A stretch of 64,000 nt of DNA from Hexactinellida sp. DTS-2022 (Eukaryota > Porifera > Hexactinellida): positions 682,001 through 746,000 of the forward strand of contig JAPNXP010000008.1 of NCBI GenBank assembly GCA_028753945.1. Reading direction: 5' to 3'. This document shows, piece after piece, positions 32,601 to 43,318 of the stretch (the stretch's first letter is position 1; each line of letters opens with the position of its first letter). The notes under the pieces were generated by a model. The model saw only the letters and a list, made by a program, of their open reading frames with translations. It did not search any database and had not been told where the DNA came from. Both the position numbers and the translations under genes were made by a program.

Positions 32601-33099
32601 CAGAGCTGCAAATGGGTCAGTGACCCATGGGTCAATGGGTCATATGGGTCACGTTTTTGGGATGGGTCAATGGGTCATGGGTCATGGGTCACACGCCATG
32701 GGTCATGACCCATCAATACTTTGATTAATTAATTATCTAGAAGTAAGAGTTGATCAATGGACTTGTAATAAGAGATCATCAGAGAGCGAGAGGCATTTTA
32801 ATAAATTATTGCTTTAATGCTCTACATATAGTAACGTCTCAACGTAATTCAATGTTACCAGAGACCATCGAAGCCGTATCTGTAGTGCTAGAAGGTTATA
32901 AAAACAACTTGATATCATGATTGTGTGAGACTAAATTAGATTTACATTATAGTTACTTCTAAGTTCATATATTGGATATATAATTGGTCAGATAATAACA
33001 TGAATGGGTCATTGACCCATGGGTCAGTGGGTCATGGGTCACTCCTTCAATGGGTCACATGGGTCATGGGTCACTGCTCGTGACCCATTTGCAGCTCTG
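32601..33099. mobile_element. hAT MITE with ATGGGTCA subterminal repeats (499 bp)
   Basis: A perfect 8-bp duplication CATCGGAA lies at 32593-32600 and 33100-33107. Ends are CAGAGCTGCAAATGGGTCA and TGACCCATTTGCAGCTCTG. About ten ATGGGTCA words lie inside each end. Confidence 0.95.
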
Positions 33100-33153
33100 C
33101 ATCGGAATGGTCCTGCCCCTAGGGAACTAACAGCTCATATTTAAAAATGACTA

Positions 33154-33308
33154 CAGTGAACTCCCATTATAACGAAGTCGGATATAACGAAATGGATTTT
33201 TTCCCTCAGAGCACTAAATGACTAATTATTATCCGCTTAAAACGAATTCCTGATTTTACGAAGAAATTTATAAGTCAGAAGCACTTCGTTATAAATGAGA
33301 GTTGACTA
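33154..33308. mobile_element. pogo/Tigger-type MITE (about 155 bp)
   Basis: Left end TA|CAGTGAACTCCCATTATAAC; right end decayed (CGTTATAAATGAGAGTTGAC). ATAACGAA words repeat inside. It is related to the element at 62026-62307. Confidence 0.65.
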
Positions 33309-33544
33309 ATAATCTTAAGAATTAAAACTATCGTTAAAACTGTATTGGTTATTAATTGTATATTAACCAGTTAATTAAAGGATATTTTTTGATGTTAACA
33401 GTATAATTTGGTTACCAAGAGAACATGGCAGCTATTTCTATTTCCATTTAACTAATAATTTAGTATTTAAATTGAACAGTTATAACAAACGTTTAGTAAG
33501 AGCAACGTAAAAAGGCAAATTATAGAATAATTAAAAATAATCAC

Positions 33545-33745
33545 CTGTTGTGGAACTTCACTGTTCGGTGAATCGACTAGTTCACAATGATTTTCATTCT
33601 TCTTGGCTGTGTTCAATGTGGATATTACCAATCGTAGAATTGCCTGAGAATCTAAAGTAGATTTAATTTCGTCTGGAAAGGGTAAGAGATCGCATAATTC
33701 GCTCAGTTTCTGACGAAATTGATCATGTCTTTTGACTTTTGACAT
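33545..33745 (-). CDS. AHR-like bHLH-PAS transcription factor, bHLH exon
   Basis: 67 codons from ATG (33745-33743) to the donor CAACAG|GTGA. The peptide carries a short basic patch (KVKRHDQFRQ) and a helix-loop-helix whose core, LSELCDLLPFPDEI followed by LDSQAILRLVISTL, is closest to the aryl hydrocarbon receptor pattern (xxLLPFPxxVxxKLDKxSVLRLxVSYL). HIF/SIM/NPAS relatives usually have LPLP. The exon ends in phase 0 and the PAS exon at 26069 begins in phase 0. In animal AHR genes the bHLH is likewise a separate exon before the PAS exons. An acceptor-like tract (TTTTTTATTATCAG) about 30 bp upstream of the ATG suggests an additional 5' exon. If that exon is coding, the true start is further upstream and the basic region may be longer. 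DNA-contacting residues cannot be fully judged. Confidence 0.72.
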
Positions 33746-33848
33746 TCCGTGTGTAGAATGGTTGATTATTTTTCTGATAATAAAAAAATGAAACAAGGTT
33801 GTGATAATTTACGACATAACAAGTAAATAAGTATAAATAATTCACGTA

Positions 33849-33992
33849 CAGTTAAATTTCGATATACCGAACTCGTTGGGACAAGTCAAACATTTTCGCA
33901 TAATTTAAGGCTGAAATACTTTATACAGCAACATTGGGATCATACAGGTGTTTTCGGGTAATTTATTAATTTCGGATAATCGAGGTTCACTG
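33849..33992. mobile_element. pogo-type MITE (144 bp)
   Basis: TA|CAGTTAAATTTCGATATACC on the left and GGATAATCGAGGTTCACTG|TA on the right. It lies just upstream of the bHLH exon, so it could sit in the promoter or 5' intron of that gene. Confidence 0.75.
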
Positions 33993-34538
33993 TATAAGAC
34001 TTCATGATTATGTGATCCAATAAAGGTTGATTTATATAACTATCATTTAGTTTAAAAATACAAGAATGTTCATTTATTTAGATCAGATACAATGTGCAAT
34101 GAATTCAAGTTATATTATTATACTCAAGTGTGAATTAAGAACTTGTTCGTCACCTATTCAGTTGCTATGCACTGCTTTTATTATGTTTAAGTTTGAATAA
34201 TTCATAAAATAGTACTTATACGATTAAGAACTATTTTCAAATTATATTTCATTCAATATGGGTACAGACACAAATCTGAGGGGGGGGGGGGGGCAAATAC
34301 TATTTCAGGGGAGCTGTCTCCTCAAATTCCTAACTAATTTTCAACATATGTATTACTAAATCTTAAATATCTCAAATACAGTTCAACCTCTATAAGTGGG
34401 GGGAGCTTGGGACGGGGAAAATTTGAATTGCCTCCCATCCCCCAGTTATAATTTTCAATGGATAGACACAACATATGGTCATATTATGAAATAGACACTT
34501 ATAACACATCCATTAATTAATGCAAGTTCTAGTCAGTA

Positions 34539-35529
34539 TCTATACTATTAATAGAGCAGTGTCTGTGTGTCCGCAACCGATCTCAAATTTTGATTGGCCC
34601 AATTCAACCACTAATATTTACCTCTCTAATATGCATTGTTTACATTCATTTTTGATACTGCTGATCGCATTTTGATTGGCCCAATTCATCCACTAATATT
34701 TATTTCCTAATATGCATTGTTGAACTCATAAAAGGAGACGCCTTGATCCTGAAGTTCCCGCAGCTGAAAATGTCTCAGATAGGGAGCAACATATGCGCAT
34801 GCGAAAGCAAAAAAAACTATTCGAAAAGGCGAATCACTGTAATATCGACGATCTAGAATCAGTTGATACATTAGTTGAACCACATAGTTGCGGTGGAATG
34901 AACACAAAGTGCAGAGAGTGTGGAGTAATGCTTCTACGTAACATCGATACAGAGAATGGACATTGTAACGGAACACGATATTTAGTAAGACGAATGTACA
35001 GAAGTAACATCATTGAAGCTGAGATACTAACAGGCAAATACAAAGGCAATACACTGATGATTCCCAGGATTATGATGTCTCCGTCAGATAATGAACTTCC
35101 ATTCATTCTGAAACGGAGACAATTTCCCATAAGGCCAGCGTTCTGCATGACAATTAATAAATGCCAAAGTTTGACAAGAGCAGGAGTGTATTTACCGACT
35201 TCTGTATTCACCCATGGACAGCTTTATGTTGCAGCCTCAAGAGAAGGGGATCCGGACAACATTCGATTTGTAATTGAACAAAACAAATATAAGGATACAG
35301 CAGAGCGAAAACGACATCCAAGGAAATCTAATGTAAAAATACACCCGAAATGTAGTATACAAAGAAGTTTTGTAGGTGGGCTTGCTATAATGACTGATAT
35401 ATATATAAATTATCAGTAATCTGTATTTAGACACCTCTTAGTGTATATACCCGCTATATAATATCCATATGAAATGTATCATGAAAATATTTCCATATTA
35501 CGTCAGCAAAGCGACGGGTAACTGGCTAG
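34539..35529 (+). mobile_element. Helitron, internally deleted (991 bp)
   Basis: The 5' end is A|TCTATACTATTAATAGAG and the 3' end ...GGTAACTGGCTAG|T. This is the TC...CTRR structure inserted between host A and T. A hairpin precedes the end (TTACGTC ... GACGGGTAA). It carries a residual frame at 34724-35419. Confidence 0.85.
34724..35419 (+). pseudogene. Helitron protein remnant: N-terminal zinc-binding segment fused to helicase C-terminus
   Basis: An open frame of about 231 codons from after a stop at 34723 (ATG at 34793). The first part (RRRLDPEVPAAENVSDREQ, then CGGMNTKCRECG) looks like the basic N-terminus and Cys-rich motif of Helitron proteins. It passes straight into the last helicase block of Pif1-like Helitron helicases: NGHCNGTRYLV, FPIRPAFCMTINKCQSLT and FTHGQLYVAASR. 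Full Helitron proteins exceed 1300 residues and contain a Rep HUH nuclease and the helicase Walker motifs, all missing here. A large in-frame deletion therefore joined the two ends. It cannot drive transposition alone. Whether the fusion is translated is unknown; the frame is intact, which suggests a recent deletion. Confidence 0.85.
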
Positions 35530-36269
35530 TTTGTATTATTTGACAATTTAGTTAAATTCTGATCCACTGCCGATCATTTCTTAAAAAACATTATAGTAGA
35601 TCCATCAAAAATATTCATTCTGTAGAACTTTAGAGTGTATTTATTAGAAATGCAGCATAATTTATAAGTATTATGTTAGAATTTGTCCATCTCCCCCAAT
35701 TATAGAGGTCATTTTGTATGGGGATACTAATTCCTTCAAAATTAAGGTCCCCCATTCCCCACTTCCCCGCTCGTAGAGGATCATTTGTATGGAAATGAAC
35801 GAATATGGACCAAATTTCCCCCGTTTATAGAGGTTCCCCATTTATAGCATAGCTCCCAAGTGACCCGCATTTGAGCATTGAAACCCGCTGAAGTGCGAAG
35901 GTCCTCGAAAAACCCGCATTGGAAAAATAATTTTCTGGAGCACGATTCTCTAAAATCAGAATAGTATTAAGACTAAGCACGCTTAAAACAACTAAATATA
36001 GTTCCCTTTTTGTTCATTTTAGTTGCTCTTATCCAGTAAATAGGTAGTAAAACTTGTCTTTTTCCTATAGAAACTAACATAAATATGTAAAATTACTTTA
36101 CCAATCTAATTTTAAGTATATAAGAGTCCTAACTAATCTCCAAAACGAATCCACATCCCTTCGAATCTATGTAGTGAGGGGGGGAGTATGTGGGTGACCC
36201 GCATTGGACCATCTCAAACTTGGGAGGTATGTATAGAGACCCCACTTATAGAGGTTGCACTGTAGTCAA

Positions 36270-36444
36270 AATCCTTAAAATGTAAATACAGTAATATATA
36301 GTAAGTTATATCTATCTATAATAAACTAAGGTATATAATTGGTGCCATATGCGAAACTAAACTTTCAGGTATGAGTGGGCACGGATGTTGTCAGTGGGAG
36401 GGGGGCAGTAGTGGGGGCAGGTTATAATTTAGGGGGGGCACATG
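36270..36444. other. Left part of a CAGTGG-type hAT remnant
   Basis: GTCAGTGGGAGGGGGGCAG at about 36395, together with CCCTTGGCTCCGCCACTG at about 36795, resembles the two ends of a common hAT MITE. The inner element at 36445-36761 lies between them. Flanking 8-mers do not match, so the outer element is tentative. Confidence 0.4.
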
Positions 36445-36761
36445 CAGGGGTTTATCTAGGATTTTCGTGGCTGGCACTATCTTATGGAGGTATAAATTAT
36501 CCGGCACCCTAAAGGTATTAGCCATAATACATTATCAGTATAATTCAATTATGCGGAACTATTTTAAGGAGGTAAATTGCTACGGTGCACAAACAGTTGT
36601 TTATCCAAGCATTTCTGGACCAGAAATCTGGCCATATGCCCAGCACATAATTAAGTGCCAACCCGGCACCTAAATCGAATCGAAAATCGCGCACTTTTTC
36701 ACCACAACTGATGCCTGGCCGGCACCTAAAAGTGCCGGCCAGGCACCTAGATAAACCTCTG
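36445..36761. mobile_element. hAT MITE with GGCACCTA subterminal words (317 bp)
   Basis: A perfect 8-bp duplication GGCACATG lies at 36437-36444 and 36762-36769. Ends are CAGGGGTTTATCTAGG and CCTAGATAAACCTCTG. No coding sequence. Confidence 0.95.
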
Positions 36762-36839
36762 GGCACATGCCCCCTGCCCCCTGCCCCCCCTTGGCTCCGC
36801 CACTGTATGGTTACTTAGGCTGACGAATGGATGTGGCCA

Positions 36840-37700
36840 GTGAGGTCATAGCCTGATCACCTTCGAACTGTCCGCCGCCTATGAGATAAAATCGGCAATG
36901 TATGTGTGATCGTCAAAGGCATGGGATGATTATTGTATCTTTATTTTACCCTCTAGGCAAAATAATTTCTCCGAATTAACGTTGTATAAATTATAAAGTG
37001 TAATTGTCAACCAACAATTAGTCAAATTAACGTATAAATTCCAGGGCATTCCATGAGTCACGACCAAGGGCGTAAATCCATGCTACAAAGTGGGGGGAGG
37101 GGACGTTTTCACAGTTGGGTAGAGGAACTTGCCCTACCAAAAGATTGATTCCCAGACGCTCAAAATTGATCAAGGTCGATTCTTAGCACCCATGGATCGC
37201 CCACTTTGGAATACCATCGTTTCGAGACATAGGTTACGATCCGTTTTTGTAAGCAGTTTATGGACCACTTATCTGGAACGATGGAAAGCTAATAGTATAT
37301 GGAAGTTCATATTGTGGACAATACTTGTTACCCTTATATCCTGTTTAAGAAGTAGAGTAATTACAACCTAGGTGAGAAGAATAAACTCAAGATGTTACCC
37401 ATTGACATGAGATAATAGACATTATTAATCTCACTTTTTGGATATAAAATATGAAGAATAAACTTAAGTTAGATTCAGAAATTTATTGTATCTCACGACC
37501 CCCTAGAATTTTTTTCATGACGTTCAGTTTGAGAAATACTTGTCACTATATGAAACTGATTCCCACCAACTACACACCCTGCTTAAGGGGAACCCAAATA
37601 TATTATTATAAATATTTACGCAAAATGCAAAAATATTCTATAATCCGTTAATTTCTCAACTCCTACTTCATCACTTGATGAGAGTCAAAATTTGATGAAA
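36840..37700. other. Gene-free stretch
   Basis: Only short unlinked open frames occur. None resembles a known family and none has good splice borders. Confidence 0.4.
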
Positions 37701-37729
37701 CAGTACTTAAGTACAAATGCTTTTAACTG

Positions 37730-38123
37730 GTGCGGCTTCGCCGGACCACATTCAGATACTGTTAAATTCTCCGCCGTATCACTTTTTGAAAGGACGTGCC
37801 GCCCCTGATAAATCTATGAACTATGTTCCTAATCGGGCAACACTGACTCGCACCCACTCGCATAAAGGCTCCGTGACCCGAACCTACCCCGAGCACCAAT
37901 TACCGTATTTACTCGAATAGTTTTTCGAGATTATCACATGTTACTACAATTTATTTATTATAATTGGTTGATAATCGTATTGAAGCTTTTATTACATAAA
38001 GAAGTTTACTCCGGGCAGGGGTAATAATTTTTGTATGCCAACTTTGGAGAGCGATTATTCGAGGGGGGCTACTATTCGAGTATAGCGGTACTTCGAGAAA
38101 TTAACCGGCGATAACCCGCCCCG
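37730..38123. mobile_element. Nested hAT fragments
   Basis: GTGCGGCTTCGCCGGACCAC...GACGTGCCGCCCCTG at about 37730-37805 is an inverted relative of the element at 54455-54754. From about 37840, GACTCGCACCC...GACCCGAACC runs up to the end CCCCGCGCAGAGCTATAG at about 38123, which matches the 20354-21003 family. It is interrupted by the ACCGTATTT MITE at 37902-38089. Confidence 0.55.
37902..38089. mobile_element. MITE, ACCGTATTTACTCGAATAG family (188 bp)
   Basis: Left end ACCGTATTTACTCGAATAG; right end decayed (GGGGGCTACTATTCGAG then AGCGGT). A shorter relative of the element at 31301-31562. Confidence 0.65.
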
Positions 38124-38266
38124 CGCAGAGCTATAGTATAAGTTACCTATAAATTGGTTCAATATTGTTGTTGTTAATTGTGGTAGGATAAACAGATTAA
38201 TTATGGTAAACAGTAGATGAGAATTAGAATAATATAACTCAGTAGTACTAGTTTTGAAGAATAGTA

Positions 38267-39149
38267 CTGTCACTGGAAAATTGAGCCCCGAAAAATTGAT
38301 CCGGTGTCTGAGTGTCATCAGGGTCGGATTATCCAATAGATACAGTAGGCACTGTGCCTAGGGCCTATGAAAAATTTGGGGCCTAATTGCTGCCTGGTGT
38401 CCTCAAAGTGCCTAGGGCCTACGAAGACCTTAATCCGGATGCCCCCCTTCGGACTCTTCACCCTAGGGACATATGTCCCCGCGGACATGTGGACCTACGA
38501 TCAGATGTCCCCCCGGACCTGTGGTCCTAGGGTCAGATGTCTTCCCTGAGAAACCTCACACTAGGGTTCCAGAACACTTAAATTTCACAATGACATCAGT
38601 AAAATAGATGTTAGTGACACATGTAGTAGCAATTCACTAGTTTTGAACATGTTTCTGCGTCAGGATATGGGTTATATAATTGCTGACGGGAGGACAGCTG
38701 GCCCTAGGGTGAGTAGTCCGAGTGGGGAACATCTGACCCTGAGGGGGACAGCTGGCACTAGGGCCACTGTTCCGGGGGGGACAGCTGACATTAGGGCCAC
38801 AGGTCCGGAGGAACATTATTGGGGGGGGGGACCGCTGGCACTATGACACCGGTACCAAAATTCCATGGAAAATTGGTCTCCCGCACCAATATTTCGGGAA
38901 AATTGGTTCCATGGTAGGACAAAAAATTCAGGCTAGGACTATTTTTCCATGGAAATTTGGTCCCCGAACCAATATTCCATGGAAAAATAGTCCTAGCCAT
39001 AAATTTTTGCTCCTACCATGGAACCAATATTTCATGGAATTTTGGTCTTAGGGACCATTTATCCCCGAAAAATTGGTCTTGGGGACCAAAAATCCATGAA
39101 AATGGTCCTAAGACCAATTTTTTCCGGGGACCAATCTTTCCAGTGACAG
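38267..39149. mobile_element. Inverted-end element with CCATGGAAAATTGGTC words (883 bp), composite
   Basis: Ends are CTGTCACTGGAAAATTG and CAATCTTTCCAGTGACAG. The right third is filled with CCATGGAAAATTGGTC variants. A second repeat type, with GGGGACAGCTGGC and CCCTAGGG words at about 38330-38850, seems to be an inserted element beginning CAGGGTCGGATTATCC near 38320. Target duplications were not resolved. Confidence 0.6.
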
Positions 39150-39556
39150 GCCTTTTCACGTACTAGTACACGTCTTGTATCAGATCTTAAGTATCCCAAA
39201 TCTCATCTTCCAACAAGTTGATTCTAATTAATTATTGAGTAACAAAATAAACATGAACCAATTTACCAAAAAAGGACCAACATTCCATGACAGGCCAATG
39301 TACAGGAAAATTGAAGACCCTTACAGGGATATATATATTACTCAAATAGTTTGGCAGGTATGGTCTAGGGATGCTGTAAGCCCCACAGTGGGTCCAGGGG
39401 CAAAGCTCCTGGAAGCTGACAATATTTGTCTCATAATTTACACAGATTATCTAATTTTGAAGTCTAGAAATAAAAAATAAAAGCTAATTAAAATGGAAAA
39501 GAATTATGACAGCAAAAATAATAATTATGGTTGACAATTATTTTATAATTTAGTGA

Positions 39557-39690
39557 TCAAAAAAATCCAAAATTGCAGCTGTGCCGACGCATTTCCCTTT
39601 GGTAGCACTATCTTTTGGTGGAAACCGGTTGGGGAATTGATAGTGTCTCCAAGGAAATACTGTCGGCACAGCTGCAATTTTTGATTTTTT
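39557..39690. repeat. Palindromic core repeat, copy i
   Basis: Both arms present; the centre is TGGTGGAAACCGGTTGGGGA. It heads a reverse-oriented ~1.2-kb unit running to about 40500. Confidence 0.7.
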
Positions 39691-39827
39691 TCGCAATGTC
39701 ATCATCACTATGAAGGTGTTAAATTATTTCAGAAAGGTGACTCAGAAGGCAACGACCCTTAGAGTGGTGGAAGTTTCCATTTAGCTCACTTCATTTGAGA
39801 GATATTCAAGTTTCTGTAGAATAATAT

Positions 39828-40238
39828 TAGGGCTGAAACGAATATTCGAAATGTAACGAACGAACCTTTTTCTAAACGAACGAATATTCGAATATTCGTT
39901 CGTTTGGATGACTAAGCATTAAATCAATTTCTAGAGACAAAATACATTAGAAAATAGGTTTTTGATAATGTTAGAATGGTATAAATAGTTACAAAGTGTA
40001 TTATACACAAGTTAACTAATAATCAGCTAGTTTAAGTGGGAATATATATTTACAATATTTCTCAGCTATACAAAAGTCTTGTTGTTGCCCAAAATTAGTT
40101 AACGAATATCCGTTTCAATCTAATATTCGTCCAAACGAATATTCGTTTCGTAACGAATATTCGTTTGCAAACGAACGAATATTCGTTCAATCATTTCGAA
40201 CGAATATTCGAATATTCGGTATATTCGTTTCAGCCCTA
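39828..40238. mobile_element. MITE with GAACGAATATTCG words (411 bp)
   Basis: Ends are TAGGGCTGAAACGAATATTC and GAATATTCGTTTCAGCCCTA. Flanks TAGAATA(AT) and TAGAATAT suggest an 8-bp duplication. The element sits exactly inside a ~1.2-kb repeat unit, whose intact sister sequence reads continuously across this point. A decayed relative is at about 53985-54230. Confidence 0.8.
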
Positions 40239-40516
40239 TAGAATATGATAGGTGATGACTCTGCATTTTTTATGTGCGTGTTGGGAGTTCACCCAACTCC
40301 AAACAACCCATGCGAAATATTTAATTCACAAAATTTTAAAAATACATTTTTTTACGATGTCATCATCACCTCAAGGTGTCAAGACCGACTTGTATAGGTG
40401 GTACGTGCCATAATGACCAATTGATAAATTGAAAGTTTGTTTATATCTTCTATAATCTCTGAGATTTATGATATTTAATTAATTATTATATATAATAATT
40501 AATATTATTAATGATT

Positions 40517-40625
40517 TAACGCCAACGCATTTCCCTTTGGATGCACTACATTTGGTAGTTGAGTAATTAGTAGTGCCTCCAATAGGAAATATTTTCGGCA
40601 CAGGCTGCAATTTTGGATTTTTTCG
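40517..40625. repeat. Palindromic core repeat, copy j (left arm truncated)
   Basis: Starts at GCCAACGCATTTCCC, and the outer left arm is missing. The right arm is complete. Confidence 0.65.
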
Positions 40626-40931
40626 CCATGTCACAATCACTTCAAGGTGTTAAGACGCATTTGTCAAGTGGTCACGAGCCACAAGGTACGATTCAAAATT
40701 TGAAGTTTGTTTCTATCTAAAACCATCTTCAGTTTAATGCCATTCCTTAATAATGTATTGATAATGCGTTATATAAATAATTAGTTAGCTACCAATTAGA
40801 GCCGAGCGATAAGACATTAAACTCAAGATGGTTTATGATAGAAACAAACTTCAAATTTATCTACCGTTCCTTGTGACTCGGTCCAATTAACAAATGGTTC
40901 TTGACACCTTGAGGCGTTGATGACTGGGCGA

Positions 40932-41362
40932 AAAAATCCAAAATTGCAGCCTGTGCCGACAGCATGTTCCTTTGGAGGCACTGTTGCGTCTGATTTTAAC
41001 TCGCGTCTGATTTTAACTCGTTACTATAGCAGTACCATGGATACTTTATTACCATCTGATATTAACTCGTTCTTGAATAATGGAAGTATGATTTCATAAT
41101 TTGCTTGTAATCATTGTTTGCAAAATATTCATTACCGAAAAGCGAAGGAATTTGTTAGTGGGAATAAAGCTTTGAAAATTTCATAATAGACACCTGTTGT
41201 TAAAATCAGATGGTAAAAAAGTATCCATGGTACTGCTATAGTAACGAGTTAAGATCAGACGCGAGTTAAAATCAGACGCAACAGCACTATCAATAAACAA
41301 CCAACAAAATATTGTGCCACCAAAGGAACATGCGTCGGTACAGGCTGCAATTTTGGATTTTT
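40932..41362. repeat. Palindromic core repeat, copy k, interrupted
   Basis: The core is complete once the 302-bp insertion at 40982-41283 is removed. Confidence 0.8.
40982..41283. mobile_element. Long-TIR MITE with 4-bp target duplication (302 bp)
   Basis: GCAC is duplicated at 40978-40981 and 41284-41287, and the empty site is known from sister copies. The inverted repeats are about 79 bp each, ending TGTTGCGTCTGATTTTAACT, and contain a tandem GCGTCTGATTTTAACTCG. The superfamily is not recognised. Confidence 0.9.
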
Positions 41363-41965
41363 ATAATAAACTGTGCCACTATAGTATAGTATAGTGGCCC
41401 AGTTCTAATCTTAGTGCTTTGGTATATTATCCTTCCGTAGATCATCCACAGAACAGAGTTTTATTAACTAAGAGCTCAAAATTTCAGGACCGTGTCTCAT
41501 GTGTTACAGATGTGCACCTGGGGTCACGTTTTTTATTACATCTTTTTGGACACATTTTTATACCTGTTTAATGTTAGAAAAGGAACAATAAATAGTGCGG
41601 GAATATTCAAATTACAGTATATGCATCCGATAGAGAATTTAATTCTACACCTTTTCACAGTGCACGAATTCTCAAATTGCACTTCGTTTGTGCCACTATT
41701 GAGTTAGTAATTTCCTTTGTTTACTAACACTTCAGTTCGATTGAAAGTGTTAAATCTAATTCTATTGTTTCAACTTGTGATTATTATATTGATTCAACTT
41801 GTGAGATCGAGTAGGCTTCTATTTTTCAATTGAAAACTAAGATTATATTTCCATGACAACAACAGATTATGTGATTATATTGACTTCTGCGAGAATATTC
41901 GTGCACAATGGATACGCTGACATATTTAATTCTAATAATTCGCTCTCTGTTAACTTATAGAGATA

Positions 41966-42140
41966 CAGTAGATGTCGGATATAAGCACACCGGTTATAAG
42001 AACATATCGGATATAAGCACACCATGTTGGAAAACGGTTGCCAAATACCCTGTATAATTTATGTCGGTTATAAGAACATGCCGGTTATAAGCACCTTAAG
42101 TGCAGTTCCCGACGATGTGCTTATAACCGGCATCCACTGT
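41966..42140. mobile_element. pogo-type MITE (175 bp)
   Basis: TA|CAGTAGATGTCGGATATAAG and CTTATAACCGGCATCCACTG|TA. GGTTATAAG words repeat inside. It interrupts a ~1.2-kb repeat unit. Confidence 0.85.
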
Positions 42141-43318
42141 AGTTTCAAATATATTATTGGGGATAACTTATCGAGTGCGCGGAATTCAATATGATAGTGA
42201 AATTAAATTTAGATGAATAATTTATTTTGCTGTACATAATAATGGTGTTAAATTATTAATAATTTGAATAATTATTTACACCAATTTGAAAATGGCATTA
42301 ATCTCAGAGATGATACAAGATAGAAACAAACTTCCAATTTATCAATTGATCCTTATGCCACGTAACACCTCTACAAATGGGTCCTGACACCTTGAGGTGA
42401 TACGTGATGATTACATCGTTAAAAATGTGTTTTTACAATTTTGTGAATTATATAATTCGAATGGGTTGATTGGTGTTGGGTGAATACCCAACACGCACAT
42501 AAAAATGCTGAGTCATCACTTATTATATTCTACTGAAACTTAGCCACTTCATCTTTGAAATGAAGTGAGCTAAAACGAAACTTCCAACTCACTAAGGGTC
42601 GATGCCTTCTGAAACACCTCTCTGAAATAATTTAACACCTTCATGGTGATGATGACATGGCGAAAAATCCAAAATTGCAGCTGTGCCGACGACAGCTTGT
42701 TCCTTTGGAGCAGTGGTTCTCAAAAAAAATGGGGGTTTGGTCCGCTATGCAATTTGGAAACTTCTTGCGGTCCCAAAATGAATTTCTGCACAAAAGTCTC
42801 TAATCCAGTATTCGTATAATGTGAAAAAACTATAAAGATAACAGCAAAAGAGCAAAAGCTGCATCTATGTTACATATAAAATCTAAAATTACAGCTGTGC
42901 CGACATGTAGAATTTGAATTGGAGGCACTATGGATAGGGTTTCGTGGGAATATATCAGAACAGGTAAAATTTTAGATTTTTTTCCTCCCTTGGGCAGGGC
43001 TTTGAATATATCATATCAGATATATATCTGATATGATATATCATATATATATCATATCGTCCAAATGATATATGAGTGATATCATATACACGTTTAGTAA
43101 AATTAACAATGATGTATATCAGCTATAATTTTCACCCAAAATTTGGAACATTCAATGTGTTGACTGAACATTCAATGTGATATATATATCATAAAATTAT
43201 ATATCCATGTATATATGATATCACTAAAAGGTATATGATATAAATACCACCTCAATCCAAGTGATATGATACTGATTTATATATTGCGATTTGAAAAAAA
43301 AAAGATATGATATATATA

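Larger units (their letters stand above)
26070..33544 (-). other. Intron of the AHR-like gene (about 7.5 kb) filled with MITEs
   Basis: The donor is CAACAG|GTGATT at 33545/33544 and the acceptor CTCCTCTAG at 26070. Both flanking exons are cut in phase 0. The intron holds at least nine recognisable mobile elements and no other exon that I can see. Being intronic, these insertions need not affect the protein. Confidence 0.75.
34379..36262. mobile_element. pogo-type element (893 bp) split by a Helitron
   Basis: Ends are TA|CAGTTCAACCTCTATAAGTG and CACTTATAGAGGTTGCACTG|TA. The interior repeats TATAGAGG/CCCCATT words. Removing the Helitron at 34539-35529 leaves an 893-bp element. No transposase frame remains. 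Confidence 0.8.

Noticed and set aside
34834-35211. Minus-strand 125-codon frame
   Set aside because: Antisense to the Helitron remnant, which has clear helicase motifs on the plus strand.
36395-36812. Outer CAGTGG...CCACTG hAT element around the 36445 MITE as a firm call
   Set aside because: The termini look right but the flanking 8-mers (GATGTTGT and TATGGTTA) do not match, so it is only noted as tentative.
39235-39480. 81-codon plus-strand frame
   Set aside because: No recognisable domain, no splice context, and located in repeat-derived DNA.
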